Positions 1-7,051 of a DNA stretch of 21,096 nucleotides are shown piece by piece. The notes under the pieces were generated by a model, which searched no databases, was not told the origin of the DNA, and saw only the letters and a program-made list of their open reading frames with translations. Both the position numbers and the translations under genes were made by a program. Numbering within the stretch: the stretch's first letter is position 1; every line of letters begins with the position of its first letter. Source of the DNA: a virus; the IMG/VR virus record IMGVR_UViG_3300047480_000945, positions 1 through 21,096 of that record. One strand, 5' to 3'.

Positions 1-351
1 TTTCAATTCTTAGATGTAGAAGAAAAGGATGAAGTGCTTGACGAGGAAATGCGTTGTAGCCATGAGCAAGCCTCAGAGTTGGTAAGACTGTTACAACATG
101 CGTTAGAAAATAAAATGAATGTAATTGTTCATTGTTACGCTGGTGTATGCCGTAGTGGTGCTGTATGCGAAGTCGGTGTGATGATGGGCTTTGATGATAC
201 TGAGGCTTTTCGCAGTCCTAATTTGTTAGTAAAGCATCGTATGATGAAGGCATTGGGCTGGGCTTATGACGAAAATGAAAAGCATAGTATCAACGGAGAA
301 ACAACAGATTGGGGTTTTGTGATTCCAAAAACACGCCGAGGTAATGCATGA
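1..351 (+). CDS. Protein tyrosine / dual-specificity phosphatase-like protein, 5' end outside window
   Basis: The reading frame is open from base 1, so the gene begins upstream of the window; a GTG at 34 is only the first possible internal start. The fragment is about 116 residues. It contains the PTP signature HCxxxxxR as HCYAGVCRSG, with the catalytic Cys codon at 133-135 and the phosphate-loop Arg at 151-153, preceded by a hydrophobic strand (NVIVHC) as usual. By family knowledge this is a cysteine-based phosphatase acting on phosphoproteins or other phosphomonoesters; the substrate is not evident. The stop overlaps the start of the next gene (ATGA, 348-351), so the two are probably translationally coupled. 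The motif is clear; the biological role in the phage is unknown. Confidence 0.75.
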   Translation, partial: FQFLDVEEKDEVLDEEMRCSHEQASELVRLLQHALENKMNVIVHCYAGVCRSGAVCEVGVMMGFDDTEAFRSPNLLVKHRMMKALGWAYDENEKHSINGETTDWGFVIPKTRRGNA

Positions 352-668
352 ATAAAGTAGTTCGCAATGGCCTTGTAGCAGTGCTTTACAGTCCACGATA
401 CGGTGCTGGATGGTATTCGTGGAACTATGATCGTGGCTTTGACAGTCTTGAACTGGTTTTTGATCCTGGACTAGTTTCTTTGGTAGAACAAGGCGATCAA
501 GAAAAAATTCTAGCGTATGCCACACTTAAATGGCCCGATGCTTATTTGGGAGGTCTTGACGATATACAAATTAGATGGATCCCTCAAGGCACTGCATTTA
601 GAATTGAAGAATACGATGGTTCAGAATCTATTTCATTCATGGATGATATAGATTGGATTAAAGCATAA
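348..668 (+). CDS. Conserved-looking hypothetical protein, 106 aa
   Basis: Not assigned to a function. The product is 106 residues, soluble, aromatic-rich at the N-terminus (GAGWYSWNYDRGFDSL) and acidic at the C-terminus (EEYDGSES, DDIDWIKA). The N-terminal segment is followed by a short helix (SLVEQGDQEKILAYATLKW) and a beta-rich end, suggesting a compact alpha/beta fold. The start overlaps the upstream phosphatase stop by ATGA, and the next gene begins 10 bases downstream, so it sits in an operon. I have an impression of similar small proteins in other phages and bacteria, but cannot name a family with certainty. Confidence 0.7.
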   Translation: MNKVVRNGLVAVLYSPRYGAGWYSWNYDRGFDSLELVFDPGLVSLVEQGDQEKILAYATLKWPDAYLGGLDDIQIRWIPQGTAFRIEEYDGSESISFMDDIDWIKA

Positions 669-677
669 AGACAAAAC

Positions 678-971
678 ATGGGCATTAAATTTCCAGTATC
701 AACACCTACCCCGCTGTATGATTTTACTCTTCGGTATAATAAACTGCATGAAGAACGAATCATCAAGCATCGCAATTGGCAAAACAACTGGCAAGACTTT
801 TACGAACTGAAAATGAAACAAGTTCAGGAAAGTCATAGAATTGCCAAAGCAGAATTGAGACGAGCCGAACTAGATCAAGTACATCAGTATGAAGTCTTAG
901 ACAAAAGACACGCATACGCTAATTACCAGTACATGTTCTATGTGGGCACAAAATTTGATGTTTATATTTAG
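678..971 (+). CDS. Hypothetical protein, 97 aa, helical and charged
   Basis: Unrecognised. The middle (residues about 20-80) is rich in Lys, Glu, Gln, His and Arg with a heptad-like pattern (NNWQDFYELKMKQVQESHRIAKAELRRAELDQ, split here across two helices), so a helical or coiled-coil protein is likely. The C-terminus is aromatic (YANYQYMFYVGTKF). It begins 10 bases after the previous stop, and its TAG stop is part of the Shine-Dalgarno sequence of the next gene, consistent with one transcript. No weight can be put on a function. Confidence 0.6.
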   Translation: MGIKFPVSTPTPLYDFTLRYNKLHEERIIKHRNWQNNWQDFYELKMKQVQESHRIAKAELRRAELDQVHQYEVLDKRHAYANYQYMFYVGTKFDVYI

Positions 972-980
972 GAGGCTACT

Positions 981-1568
981 ATGCCCACAACTTTTGTAAT
1001 TTCAGACACACACTTTGGACATCTTGGTGTATGTAAGTTTATGCGTAATGATGGTGTAACAAAACTTAGACCATGGGATAGTCCTGAAGAAATGGACGAA
1101 GCCATGGTCGAGCGTTGGAATGCTAGAGTGCGCCCCAATGACAAAGTATATCACCTCGGTGATGTAGTCATTAACCGTAAAGCTCTGCACATTCTGCATC
1201 GCTTAAACGGTGACAAAGTACTGATCAAAGGCAACCACGATATTTTCAAACTGTCAGACTATACTGAACATTTTAGAGATATTCGTGCTTACCATGTACT
1301 AAATGGCATGATCTTTAGTCATGTACCTGTGCATGAAGAAAGCCTTGCTCGTTTTGGTTGCAACATTCATGGACACTTACATGCTAACCGTGTTATGACT
1401 GTAAAGCATAAAAATGCTGTACCTGAAATAGATCCTAGGTACTTTTGTGCCTGTGTTGAGCACACTGACTTTGCTCCTATCAGTCTTGAAGAAATTGGGG
1501 ACAGGATTAGAGCACAGGGCGGCCATGTTGGATTTAAAAACGGCAACGGCCCTACCGCAGTAATGTAA
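981..1568 (+). CDS. Calcineurin-like metallophosphoesterase, 195 aa
   Basis: All blocks of the calcineurin-like phosphoesterase family are present in order: DTH with D9 and H11, GD with D61, GNHD with N85 and H86, H114 in FSHVP, and GHLH at 131-134. These residues bind a two-metal centre that hydrolyses phosphomono- or diesters. At 195 residues it matches the short single-domain forms frequent in phages and in bacterial YfcE/MJ0936-like proteins. The start is supported by a strong ribosome site (AGGAGG, 970-975) five bases before ATG. No signal peptide is seen, so it should act in the cytoplasm. Natural substrate unknown; candidates include cyclic nucleotides, nucleic acid ends or dinucleotide polyphosphates. 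The family call is firm, the substrate is not. Confidence 0.9.
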   Translation: MPTTFVISDTHFGHLGVCKFMRNDGVTKLRPWDSPEEMDEAMVERWNARVRPNDKVYHLGDVVINRKALHILHRLNGDKVLIKGNHDIFKLSDYTEHFRDIRAYHVLNGMIFSHVPVHEESLARFGCNIHGHLHANRVMTVKHKNAVPEIDPRYFCACVEHTDFAPISLEEIGDRIRAQGGHVGFKNGNGPTAVM

Positions 1569-1689
1569 ATACACTGAGCAGACCCATTTGACTCGCAAGA
1601 GATGAAATTCTGCTTCCGCGGCGCACGAAACATGGGATGGGCTGTGCGTCCGGGGTTGATAGTTATCCTGTCACCCAGAAAACTATCAA
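1569..1689 (+). ncRNA. Possible structured RNA or 3' leader in a gene-free stretch
   Basis: This stretch of about 120 bases has no convincing ORF but good pairing potential. GCGCAC (1621-1626) pairs with GTGCGT (1644-1649), and TTGATAGTT (1656-1664) pairs perfectly over nine bases with AACTATCAA (1681-1689). CCCAT (1583-1587) can also pair with ATGGG in the first loop (1632-1636), and GGG (1653-1655) with CCC in the second loop (1674-1676). A standard intrinsic terminator follows immediately. It may be a small RNA, the structured 3' end of the upstream transcript, or a 5' regulator of the NAD synthetase gene. No tRNA or known riboswitch consensus was recognised, and no promoter was found in front of it. 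Confidence 0.35.
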
Positions 1690-1716
1690 ATAGAGCCTTC
1701 GGGCTCTATTTTTTTG
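1690..1716 (+). terminator. Intrinsic terminator before the NAD synthetase gene
   Basis: An 8-base-pair stem, ATAGAGCC paired with GGCTCTAT, closes a TTCG tetraloop (1698-1701) and is followed by a run of T to 1715. This is a textbook Rho-independent terminator. It ends the upstream transcript and lies about 43 bases before the nadE-like start, so it could also act as an attenuator for that gene. Confidence 0.85.
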
Positions 1717-1758
1717 ACTAGATTTTAAAAAAGATAATTACTAGTATTCGAGGAAACT

Positions 1759-2727
1759 ATGAGTCTAAAACAACAAATTCTTACCTACAGCCGCCAAGAA
1801 ACCATGCAACCATTAAGTACTTGGTTCGATTCTAAGTTAGAACAACTCATTGACATAGGAATTTATTCTGACTTTAATACTCTTGAAGACACAGGACAAA
1901 AACTAGTTCAAGGACTAAAAGATTACAGCAACAAATATAATATTAATAATGTTGCACTAGGTATGAGTGGCGGTGTAGACAGTGCATTAACAGCAGCATT
2001 ATTTAAAACAGCAGGGTGGACAGTGACAGGTGTTACTATGCCCATTCACCAGAATCCCACAGAAACAGAACGAGGTATTGAAGCTTGTTCTGCACTGGGT
2101 ATTAAACATGTGCATATCGATTTAACAAAACCCTATGATGATTTGGTAAAAAGCATTGAACTATGGGATCATGAAATTAATCATGCAGGGCATGTAATTC
2201 GTAGAGCCAACCTGCGTGTAAGGCTGCGTATGATGACAGTGTACAATGTAGCCAGCAGTCTGCGTGGGCTTGTGGGCAGCACAGATAACTTCAGCGAGCT
2301 AGCCGCAGGTTTTTGGACACTACATGGTGATGTAGGAGACTTGGCACCTATTCAAAGTTTGAGTAAAAGCTGGGAAGTACCCAAGCTGGCAGAAATTTAT
2401 GGAGTACCTAAATCCACAGTGTTTGCCAAACCCACAGACGGTCTAGGTATCAGTGATGGCGATGAAGCACAGTTTGGTTTCAGTTACTTGGAATTTGATA
2501 TTGTGTTGTTAATGTTATGTCTTCACAAAGAAATTAAAACAAGACAACAAGCATTAGAATACTTGTTGCCCGGTACAGCAGACATTGCCAAAGTAAATAG
2601 TATTTTGGATCGTATCGCTGGCAGTACATTTAAAAGAGCTAATCCTTTTAACTTACCACACCCACAAGACCGTGAAAGATATGTGGGCTTACAAAATCTT
2701 GACACTGCACTGTGGAAAAAATTATAA
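1759..2727 (+). CDS. nadE: NH3-dependent NAD+ synthetase-like protein, 322 aa
   Basis: An adenine-nucleotide alpha-hydrolase (PP-loop) enzyme that would amidate deamido-NAD to NAD+ with ATP and ammonia, the last step of NAD synthesis, in the cytoplasm. The PP-loop SGGVDS is at residues 70-75. A second conserved region, VGSTDNFSELAAGFWTLHGD, corresponds to the family's GTxNxSE...GDxxxD segment, followed by LAPIQSLSK and a PTDGL stretch near the C-terminal part. No nitrilase (glutaminase) domain is fused, so free ammonia would be the donor; 322 residues is slightly longer than the usual 270-290. ATG at 1759 is preceded by GAGG (1750-1753). The last bases contain the late promoter of the next unit. 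Phages carrying NAD-supply genes are known; substrate specificity is inferred. Confidence 0.8.
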   Translation: MSLKQQILTYSRQETMQPLSTWFDSKLEQLIDIGIYSDFNTLEDTGQKLVQGLKDYSNKYNINNVALGMSGGVDSALTAALFKTAGWTVTGVTMPIHQNPTETERGIEACSALGIKHVHIDLTKPYDDLVKSIELWDHEINHAGHVIRRANLRVRLRMMTVYNVASSLRGLVGSTDNFSELAAGFWTLHGDVGDLAPIQSLSKSWEVPKLAEIYGVPKSTVFAKPTDGLGISDGDEAQFGFSYLEFDIVLLMLCLHKEIKTRQQALEYLLPGTADIAKVNSILDRIAGSTFKRANPFNLPHPQDRERYVGLQNLDTALWKKL

Positions 2728-2732
2728 TAGTA

Positions 2733-2740
2733 TATAAATA
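2733..2740 (+). promoter_or_regulatory. T4-type late promoter TATAAATA
   Basis: An exact match to the T4 late promoter consensus (single -10-like element read by the gp55 sigma factor). It lies just after the nadE stop. A start about six bases downstream of the element would leave a leader of roughly 20 bases before the ATG at 2766, with an AGGTAG ribosome site (2756-2761) in between. It is the only exact TATAAATA I found between genes, and would place the whole sugar cluster under late expression. Confidence 0.7.
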
Positions 2741-2765
2741 CCATTATAAAACTCCAGGTAGCGAC

Positions 2766-3206
2766 ATGATTTACACTATAAAAGACACACAGGATCCTTA
2801 TGCTGGTTATCTTAAAGATGATCCAGTGCGACCACATATTCCCAATGAGCAGAGATTTGGCAGCAATAGAGCAGTGCTGGCACTGACAGATGATAATCAT
2901 GTTCAAGCAGTGGTCTGTACTAGACTTTGTAGTTTGATTCCTACCAGTGAAGAGGAACTGTTAATGGACAACAGTGCTGACCCTGATACTGCTGTGTTCT
3001 ATACAATATGGAGCTACACACCTGGGGCAGGCCAACAGTTAATAAGAGAAGGCCTGGCCAAACTGCAGCAGGAAAACCCCAACATCAAAAGATTTGTCAC
3101 TCTCAGTCCTCCTACTGAGATGGCAAAACGATTCCATTTAAAAAATGGAGCTCGCATATTCAGAGTTAACGATACAACAGTTAACTATGAATATATAAGT
3201 ATATAA
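2766..3206 (+). CDS. GNAT-fold protein resembling the malonyl-CoA decarboxylase C-terminal domain, 146 aa
   Basis: The product is 146 residues if it starts at ATG 2766. The frame is open further upstream (from 2712), but that would place the start before the predicted late transcription start, and AGGTAG precedes 2766. The central part, AVFYTIWSYTPGAGQQLIRE, then LQQENPNIKRFVTLSPP, follows the pattern of the catalytic domain of malonyl-CoA decarboxylase (FYSIS..., KTFxTLSPxPGF), which has a GNAT acetyltransferase fold. The glycine-rich turn before a helix would be the CoA-binding loop. Whether it decarboxylates malonyl-CoA or acylates something is unknown; the decarboxylase helical domain is absent. 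As first gene of the late unit it might acylate a sugar or protein. The resemblance is from memory, not a search. Confidence 0.55.
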   Translation: MIYTIKDTQDPYAGYLKDDPVRPHIPNEQRFGSNRAVLALTDDNHVQAVVCTRLCSLIPTSEEELLMDNSADPDTAVFYTIWSYTPGAGQQLIREGLAKLQQENPNIKRFVTLSPPTEMAKRFHLKNGARIFRVNDTTVNYEYISI

Positions 3207-3219
3207 ACTAAAAATTAGC

Positions 3220-3987
3220 ATGACAATCAAAAACTATGTGGTCTGCGCTCACCGCAGAATCAAAAGCACCAAATGGGTTTGGAAAGATACTGCCGCAGAA
3301 GGCGATATTTATGAAACTTACAAACAAATGTGTTTGTTAAGTTTGGCCAGCGCACGACACTTTTTAGAAGGTGACTGGGAATATATTTTATTCGACGAAG
3401 AAATTGACAGCATCAATGATGCCATGCCCTTAAACAATGACAGAGTCTATGACCTGTGGCACAGTGAACCTTGCAACATATTGTGGGTTGGTCCTGATGT
3501 TCAATTTGTTAAACCTACAAAAATATTTGGTGAATTCAATGAATTTAGGCTGTTTAATTGGACTGACCCAAAAAGCTGGCATGAAGCTAATCAGTACAAT
3601 GCTGGATTTGACAATTTGTTCAACAATGACTTACAGTATTACCCCAGTACAATGGATGCCAAACTTTGGGAAACCGAACGCAAAATGCGAACTGAATGGG
3701 ACAACAGTGACGGCATGAGCAGTTATAACAATCAACAGATTATCCATAACACTATGTTTTGGAGTCAAGGCCTTGCTTGGTCTGATGCACACCGCCCAGA
3801 GTTATTTTATCAAGCACAATGGTTACCATGGCAAGATTTAACTGTTCAAGACGAGTGGAATCAGTGCAAGTATCAAGATGCACATGTAATTCATTGGCAC
3901 AGCAGTAGACATAGCCCCACTAAGTTGGACTGTATGCAACAAGTAAATGATGCACTAGGTATTCCTGCTGTAACTGAACTTAAATGA
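3220..3987 (+). CDS. Glycosyltransferase-like protein (probable GT-A fold), 255 aa
   Basis: Likely a nucleotide-sugar-dependent transferase. The N-terminus (YVVCAHRRIKS) resembles a GT-A first strand, and CNILWVGPDVQFVKPT (residues 85-100) resembles the metal-binding block of small glycosyltransferases (hydrophobic strand, then DxD-like residues; here only D93 is clearly kept). Near the C-terminus HVIHWHSSRHS recalls the His-containing end block of GT8/GT32-like enzymes. No signal peptide or membrane segment is seen. It starts 14 bases after the previous gene and overlaps the next (ATGA, 3984-3987), inside a run of nucleotide-sugar genes, which supports a role in transferring the sugar made by its neighbours. 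The family is not certain; acceptor unknown. Confidence 0.55.
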   Translation: MTIKNYVVCAHRRIKSTKWVWKDTAAEGDIYETYKQMCLLSLASARHFLEGDWEYILFDEEIDSINDAMPLNNDRVYDLWHSEPCNILWVGPDVQFVKPTKIFGEFNEFRLFNWTDPKSWHEANQYNAGFDNLFNNDLQYYPSTMDAKLWETERKMRTEWDNSDGMSSYNNQQIIHNTMFWSQGLAWSDAHRPELFYQAQWLPWQDLTVQDEWNQCKYQDAHVIHWHSSRHSPTKLDCMQQVNDALGIPAVTELK

Positions 3988-4775
3988 AAATAGCTGTAAT
4001 TGGAAGTAACGGTTTTTTAGGCCGTTATTTGACTAAATTACTGTCACTGAAATATACAGTATTGCCAGTAACAAGACAAACTGTAGACATCAGCAATTAT
4101 GCTGCTGTGCAAGTATGGTTACAAGAACATAAACCTGATGTAGTTGTAAATTGTGCAATCAGTGGAGGCGGCCCAGCTGTAGATGAAATTAACTACAGTC
4201 ATGTTCAACATGATCTCGCAGTATTTTTAAATTTTTACAACAGCAACTATGTAATGAAGTACATTAACATTGGCAGCGGTGCAGAATTTGACCGCCGAAC
4301 TGACATTAACTGTGCCAAAGAAGATGATATAGTTGTTGCCAAGCCCTTAGAAAGTTATAGTTTTGTAAAAAATACCATAGCAAGACTCTGCAGAAATCGT
4401 ATGAATTTTTATACACTGAGATTGTTTGGTTGCTTTGACAGCAGCGAACCAGACTTTAGACTATTGAAAAAATTCAAAGAAGACAGTAAAATTGAAATCC
4501 AAGATAGATATTTTGACTATATCAGTTTACGAGATTTTGCCACAGTGGTTGATTACTATATAAGGGAAGCTGGCCCACAAGACATTAATTGCGTTTACGC
4601 AGATAAATTATTACTCAGTGAGCAACTTAAAAAGTTTGCCAAGTATCATGTACCCGACAGCACTATTTCTTGTAAACTTGAGTTAGGTCGATCTTACACA
4701 GGCAACGGTGATAAACTTCAACAACTGAATTTAAATCTTGCGGGACTCGAAGAAAGTTTAAGATTATATGAATAA
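3984..4775 (+). CDS. NAD(P)-dependent SDR-type nucleotide-sugar reductase or epimerase, 263 aa
   Basis: An extended short-chain dehydrogenase/reductase. The Rossmann motif GSNGFLG is at residues 7-13 (GxxGxxG) and the catalytic YxxxK is YSFVK (Y125, K129). NIGSGAEFD (95-103) occupies the place of the usual Ser/Thr catalytic strand. It resembles RmlD, GDP-fucose synthase and related 4-keto-sugar reductases. At 263 residues it is short for the group. It overlaps the glycosyltransferase-like gene by four bases and the 4,6-dehydratase gene by eight, so all three are co-translated. It would reduce a keto intermediate made by the downstream enzymes, or the side-chain keto group of a branched sugar; which one cannot be read from sequence. 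Confidence 0.8.
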   Translation: MKIAVIGSNGFLGRYLTKLLSLKYTVLPVTRQTVDISNYAAVQVWLQEHKPDVVVNCAISGGGPAVDEINYSHVQHDLAVFLNFYNSNYVMKYINIGSGAEFDRRTDINCAKEDDIVVAKPLESYSFVKNTIARLCRNRMNFYTLRLFGCFDSSEPDFRLLKKFKEDSKIEIQDRYFDYISLRDFATVVDYYIREAGPQDINCVYADKLLLSEQLKKFAKYHVPDSTISCKLELGRSYTGNGDKLQQLNLNLAGLEESLRLYE

Positions 4776-5721
4776 AAAAATTGTTTATGTAACAGGCTGT
4801 CTGGGCTTTATGGGCAGTCATGTTACAGAAGCCTGTTTGGCCAAAGGATGGTATGTGATTGGTGTTGACAACTGCACTTATGCAGCCAATACTGCATGGA
4901 TTGACAGTTGGGATCTGCGGTTCCCTGACCAATTTAATTTCATTAAATCAGATATCAATGACTTAGATAAGCTCTACGACTGCGACTATATTATTAACAT
5001 GGCCGCCGAAACTCATGTAGACAACAGCATCGAAGACAGCGATAGATTTGTACACAGCAATATCAACGGTGTACACAATCTTTTAAAACTTATTAACAAA
5101 AAGAAATATCATAAACCTGTGCTGTTACACTTCAGCACAGATGAAGTCTATGGAGACATTGAGCAGGGCAGTCACAAAGAAACTGACTTATTAAAACCTA
5201 GTAATCCCTACAGTGCTACCAAAGCAGCAGCAGATCATTTGGTAACAAGTTGGGCTAGAACTTATGGATTGTCTTATGTAATTGTTCGCCCTACCAATAA
5301 TTATGGCATTGGCCAGTATGTAGAAAAACTTATTCCTAAAACTGTAAAATATTTAAGTATTGGTCGTAGAGTTGATCTGCACAATAACGGCACACCTGTG
5401 CGTACTTGGTTGTTTGCCGGCGATACTGCCCAAGCTGTTATTACAATAATCGAATCAGGTGTTAAAAACGAAATATTCAACATCAGCGGTAATTATGAAA
5501 CTGCAAATATTACAGTAGTTAAAAAGATAATTGATCGTATGATGCCCAGTCAAACCGTTGATATTACCAACTATATTGAACACATGGTTAGAATTGGACA
5601 GGATGTTCGTTACAGTATCGATGACACAAAACTCAAACAATTGGGATGGCAACCGCAGGCAGACTTTGACAAAGAGCTGGAAAAAATAGTACAATACTAT
5701 CAAGAAAACTTTATTTGGTAA
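4768..5721 (+). CDS. rfbB: Nucleotide-sugar 4,6-dehydratase, RmlB type, 317 aa
   Basis: Converts an NDP-hexose (typically dTDP-glucose) to the 4-keto-6-deoxy sugar using bound NAD+. Visible motifs are GCLGFMG (residues 10-16) for NAD binding, AAETHVDNS (80-88), the TDE triad FSTDEVYGD (122-130) and YSATK (Y148, K152). Length is typical (about 320-360). The TDE motif favours the dTDP-glucose class over CDP-glucose dehydratases, which usually lack it; this matters because the next enzyme's relatives act on CDP sugars. The start ATG overlaps the reductase stop (4768-4775), and the next gene follows after three bases. Together with the next three genes it suggests synthesis of a 3,6-dideoxy sugar. 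Confidence 0.88.
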   Translation: MNKKIVYVTGCLGFMGSHVTEACLAKGWYVIGVDNCTYAANTAWIDSWDLRFPDQFNFIKSDINDLDKLYDCDYIINMAAETHVDNSIEDSDRFVHSNINGVHNLLKLINKKKYHKPVLLHFSTDEVYGDIEQGSHKETDLLKPSNPYSATKAAADHLVTSWARTYGLSYVIVRPTNNYGIGQYVEKLIPKTVKYLSIGRRVDLHNNGTPVRTWLFAGDTAQAVITIIESGVKNEIFNISGNYETANITVVKKIIDRMMPSQTVDITNYIEHMVRIGQDVRYSIDDTKLKQLGWQPQADFDKELEKIVQYYQENFIW

Positions 5722-5724
5722 CAC

Positions 5725-7044
5725 ATGGAACAGATTCTACAACAAGTTAGAGAATACATTAGAAACAAGCAAGAAACAAAAACTTGGCGTGAAGGCCAAG
5801 ACTTTGTTAACTATGCTGGCGCTTACTATGACGAAAGCGAATATGCGGCTGGAGTAGAAAGCTTACTAAAAGGTTGGTTGGCCATGGGCGATGCTGGTCT
5901 TAGATTTGAACGAGAGTTTCCTAACCAATTTGGTAAGACTAAAGGCATTGTGACTAACAGCGGCAGCAGCAGTAACCTGTTGATGATGGCCAGCCTAACC
6001 AGCAAGCGTGGCTATAATTTGCCTAAAGGCACAAAAGTGTTGATGCCTATTGCAGGCTTTCCTACTACACTGAATCCCACACTACAAGTGGGTTTTCAGC
6101 CCATCTTTGTAGATATTGAATTAGACACGCTAAATTTAAATTTAGATCAAGTTGAAGCAGCACTTAAACAACAACCTGACATTCGTGTCATTACTTTTGC
6201 TCATGTACTAGGTAATCCTCCTAACATGAATAGGCTTATGGAGTTAGTAAAACGCTATGATTTGATTCTATTAGAAGACTGCTGTGATGCATTGGGCAGT
6301 ACTTACGACGGTGTGCCTCTTGGATCGTTTGGTCTTATGTCATCATGCAGTTTTTATCCTGCACATCACATGACCATGGGCGAAGGTGGATTTGTAGCTA
6401 CCAATGACGCCGACCATGATGTTATTCTTCGTAGTTTCCGTGAATGGGGTCGTGGCTGTTACTGTGTAGGGCCCGAAGCCAATAAATTGAAATGTGGAAC
6501 TTGCGGCAAGCGTTTTAACAATTGGATTCCAACACTGCCCGACGAAGTATTTGACCACAAATATGTCTACGATGAAATTGGCTATAACTTAAAACCCATT
6601 GAACTACAGTGTGCCATGGGCTTAGAACAGTTAAAGAAGCTGCCCGAGATTCATGCACTGCGCCGTCGTAACTACGCACTGCTGTTTGACATTTACAAGC
6701 CCTACGAAGAATTTTTCCATTTACCCCGAGCACAGGCCAAGTCGGATCCATCATGGTTTGCTTTTCCCTTAACAATAAGGCAGGGCGCACCATTTAGTCG
6801 CAGTGATATAGTAGACTATTTGGAAGAAAACCTTATACAGACTCGTCCGTATTTTGCTGGCAATATTATGTTACAGCCAGCATACAGCCATTTGATGGAT
6901 CCGATGGTAGCTAAAAATAATTTCCCCATGGCCACTCATGCCATGACACACACTTACTTCCACGGAACAAGTCCTGTGATTACACCTGAGCAGATTGCTT
7001 ACATTGGCAAAATAGTTCAAGGTTTTATGAGTTTATATCAGTGA
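5725..7044 (+). CDS. rfbH: RfbH/E1-type NDP-4-keto-6-deoxyhexose 3-dehydrase (PMP and [2Fe-2S]), 439 aa
   Basis: A DegT/DnrJ/EryC1-fold enzyme in which the PLP lysine is replaced by histidine: SFYPAHHMTMGEGG (209-222), with H214 where aminotransferases have Lys. This is the hallmark of CDP-6-deoxy-4-hexulose 3-dehydrase (E1, ascarylose pathway) and ColD. The iron-sulphur cysteines of E1 are also present: C187, then 57 residues, C245, one residue, C247, and a fourth at C257 or C260 before GKRF. The first spacings (X57, X1) match E1 exactly; the last is longer because of a small insertion that adds an extra Cys. ColD lacks the cluster, so this is the E1 type and should need a reductase (E3), which is not in this window. 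It would remove the 3-OH of the product of the upstream dehydratase. Length agrees with RfbH (about 437). Confidence 0.9.
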   Translation: MEQILQQVREYIRNKQETKTWREGQDFVNYAGAYYDESEYAAGVESLLKGWLAMGDAGLRFEREFPNQFGKTKGIVTNSGSSSNLLMMASLTSKRGYNLPKGTKVLMPIAGFPTTLNPTLQVGFQPIFVDIELDTLNLNLDQVEAALKQQPDIRVITFAHVLGNPPNMNRLMELVKRYDLILLEDCCDALGSTYDGVPLGSFGLMSSCSFYPAHHMTMGEGGFVATNDADHDVILRSFREWGRGCYCVGPEANKLKCGTCGKRFNNWIPTLPDEVFDHKYVYDEIGYNLKPIELQCAMGLEQLKKLPEIHALRRRNYALLFDIYKPYEEFFHLPRAQAKSDPSWFAFPLTIRQGAPFSRSDIVDYLEENLIQTRPYFAGNIMLQPAYSHLMDPMVAKNNFPMATHAMTHTYFHGTSPVITPEQIAYIGKIVQGFMSLYQ

Positions 7045-7051
7045 GAAACCT

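Noticed and set aside
3201-3208. TATAAACT as a second T4 late element before the glycosyltransferase gene
   Set aside because: Two mismatches in an eight-base element in AT-rich DNA are not enough, and the site overlaps the coding end of the previous gene.
3437-3718. 93-codon frame on the plus strand inside the glycosyltransferase-like gene
   Set aside because: It lies wholly within a better-supported frame and has no start signals.
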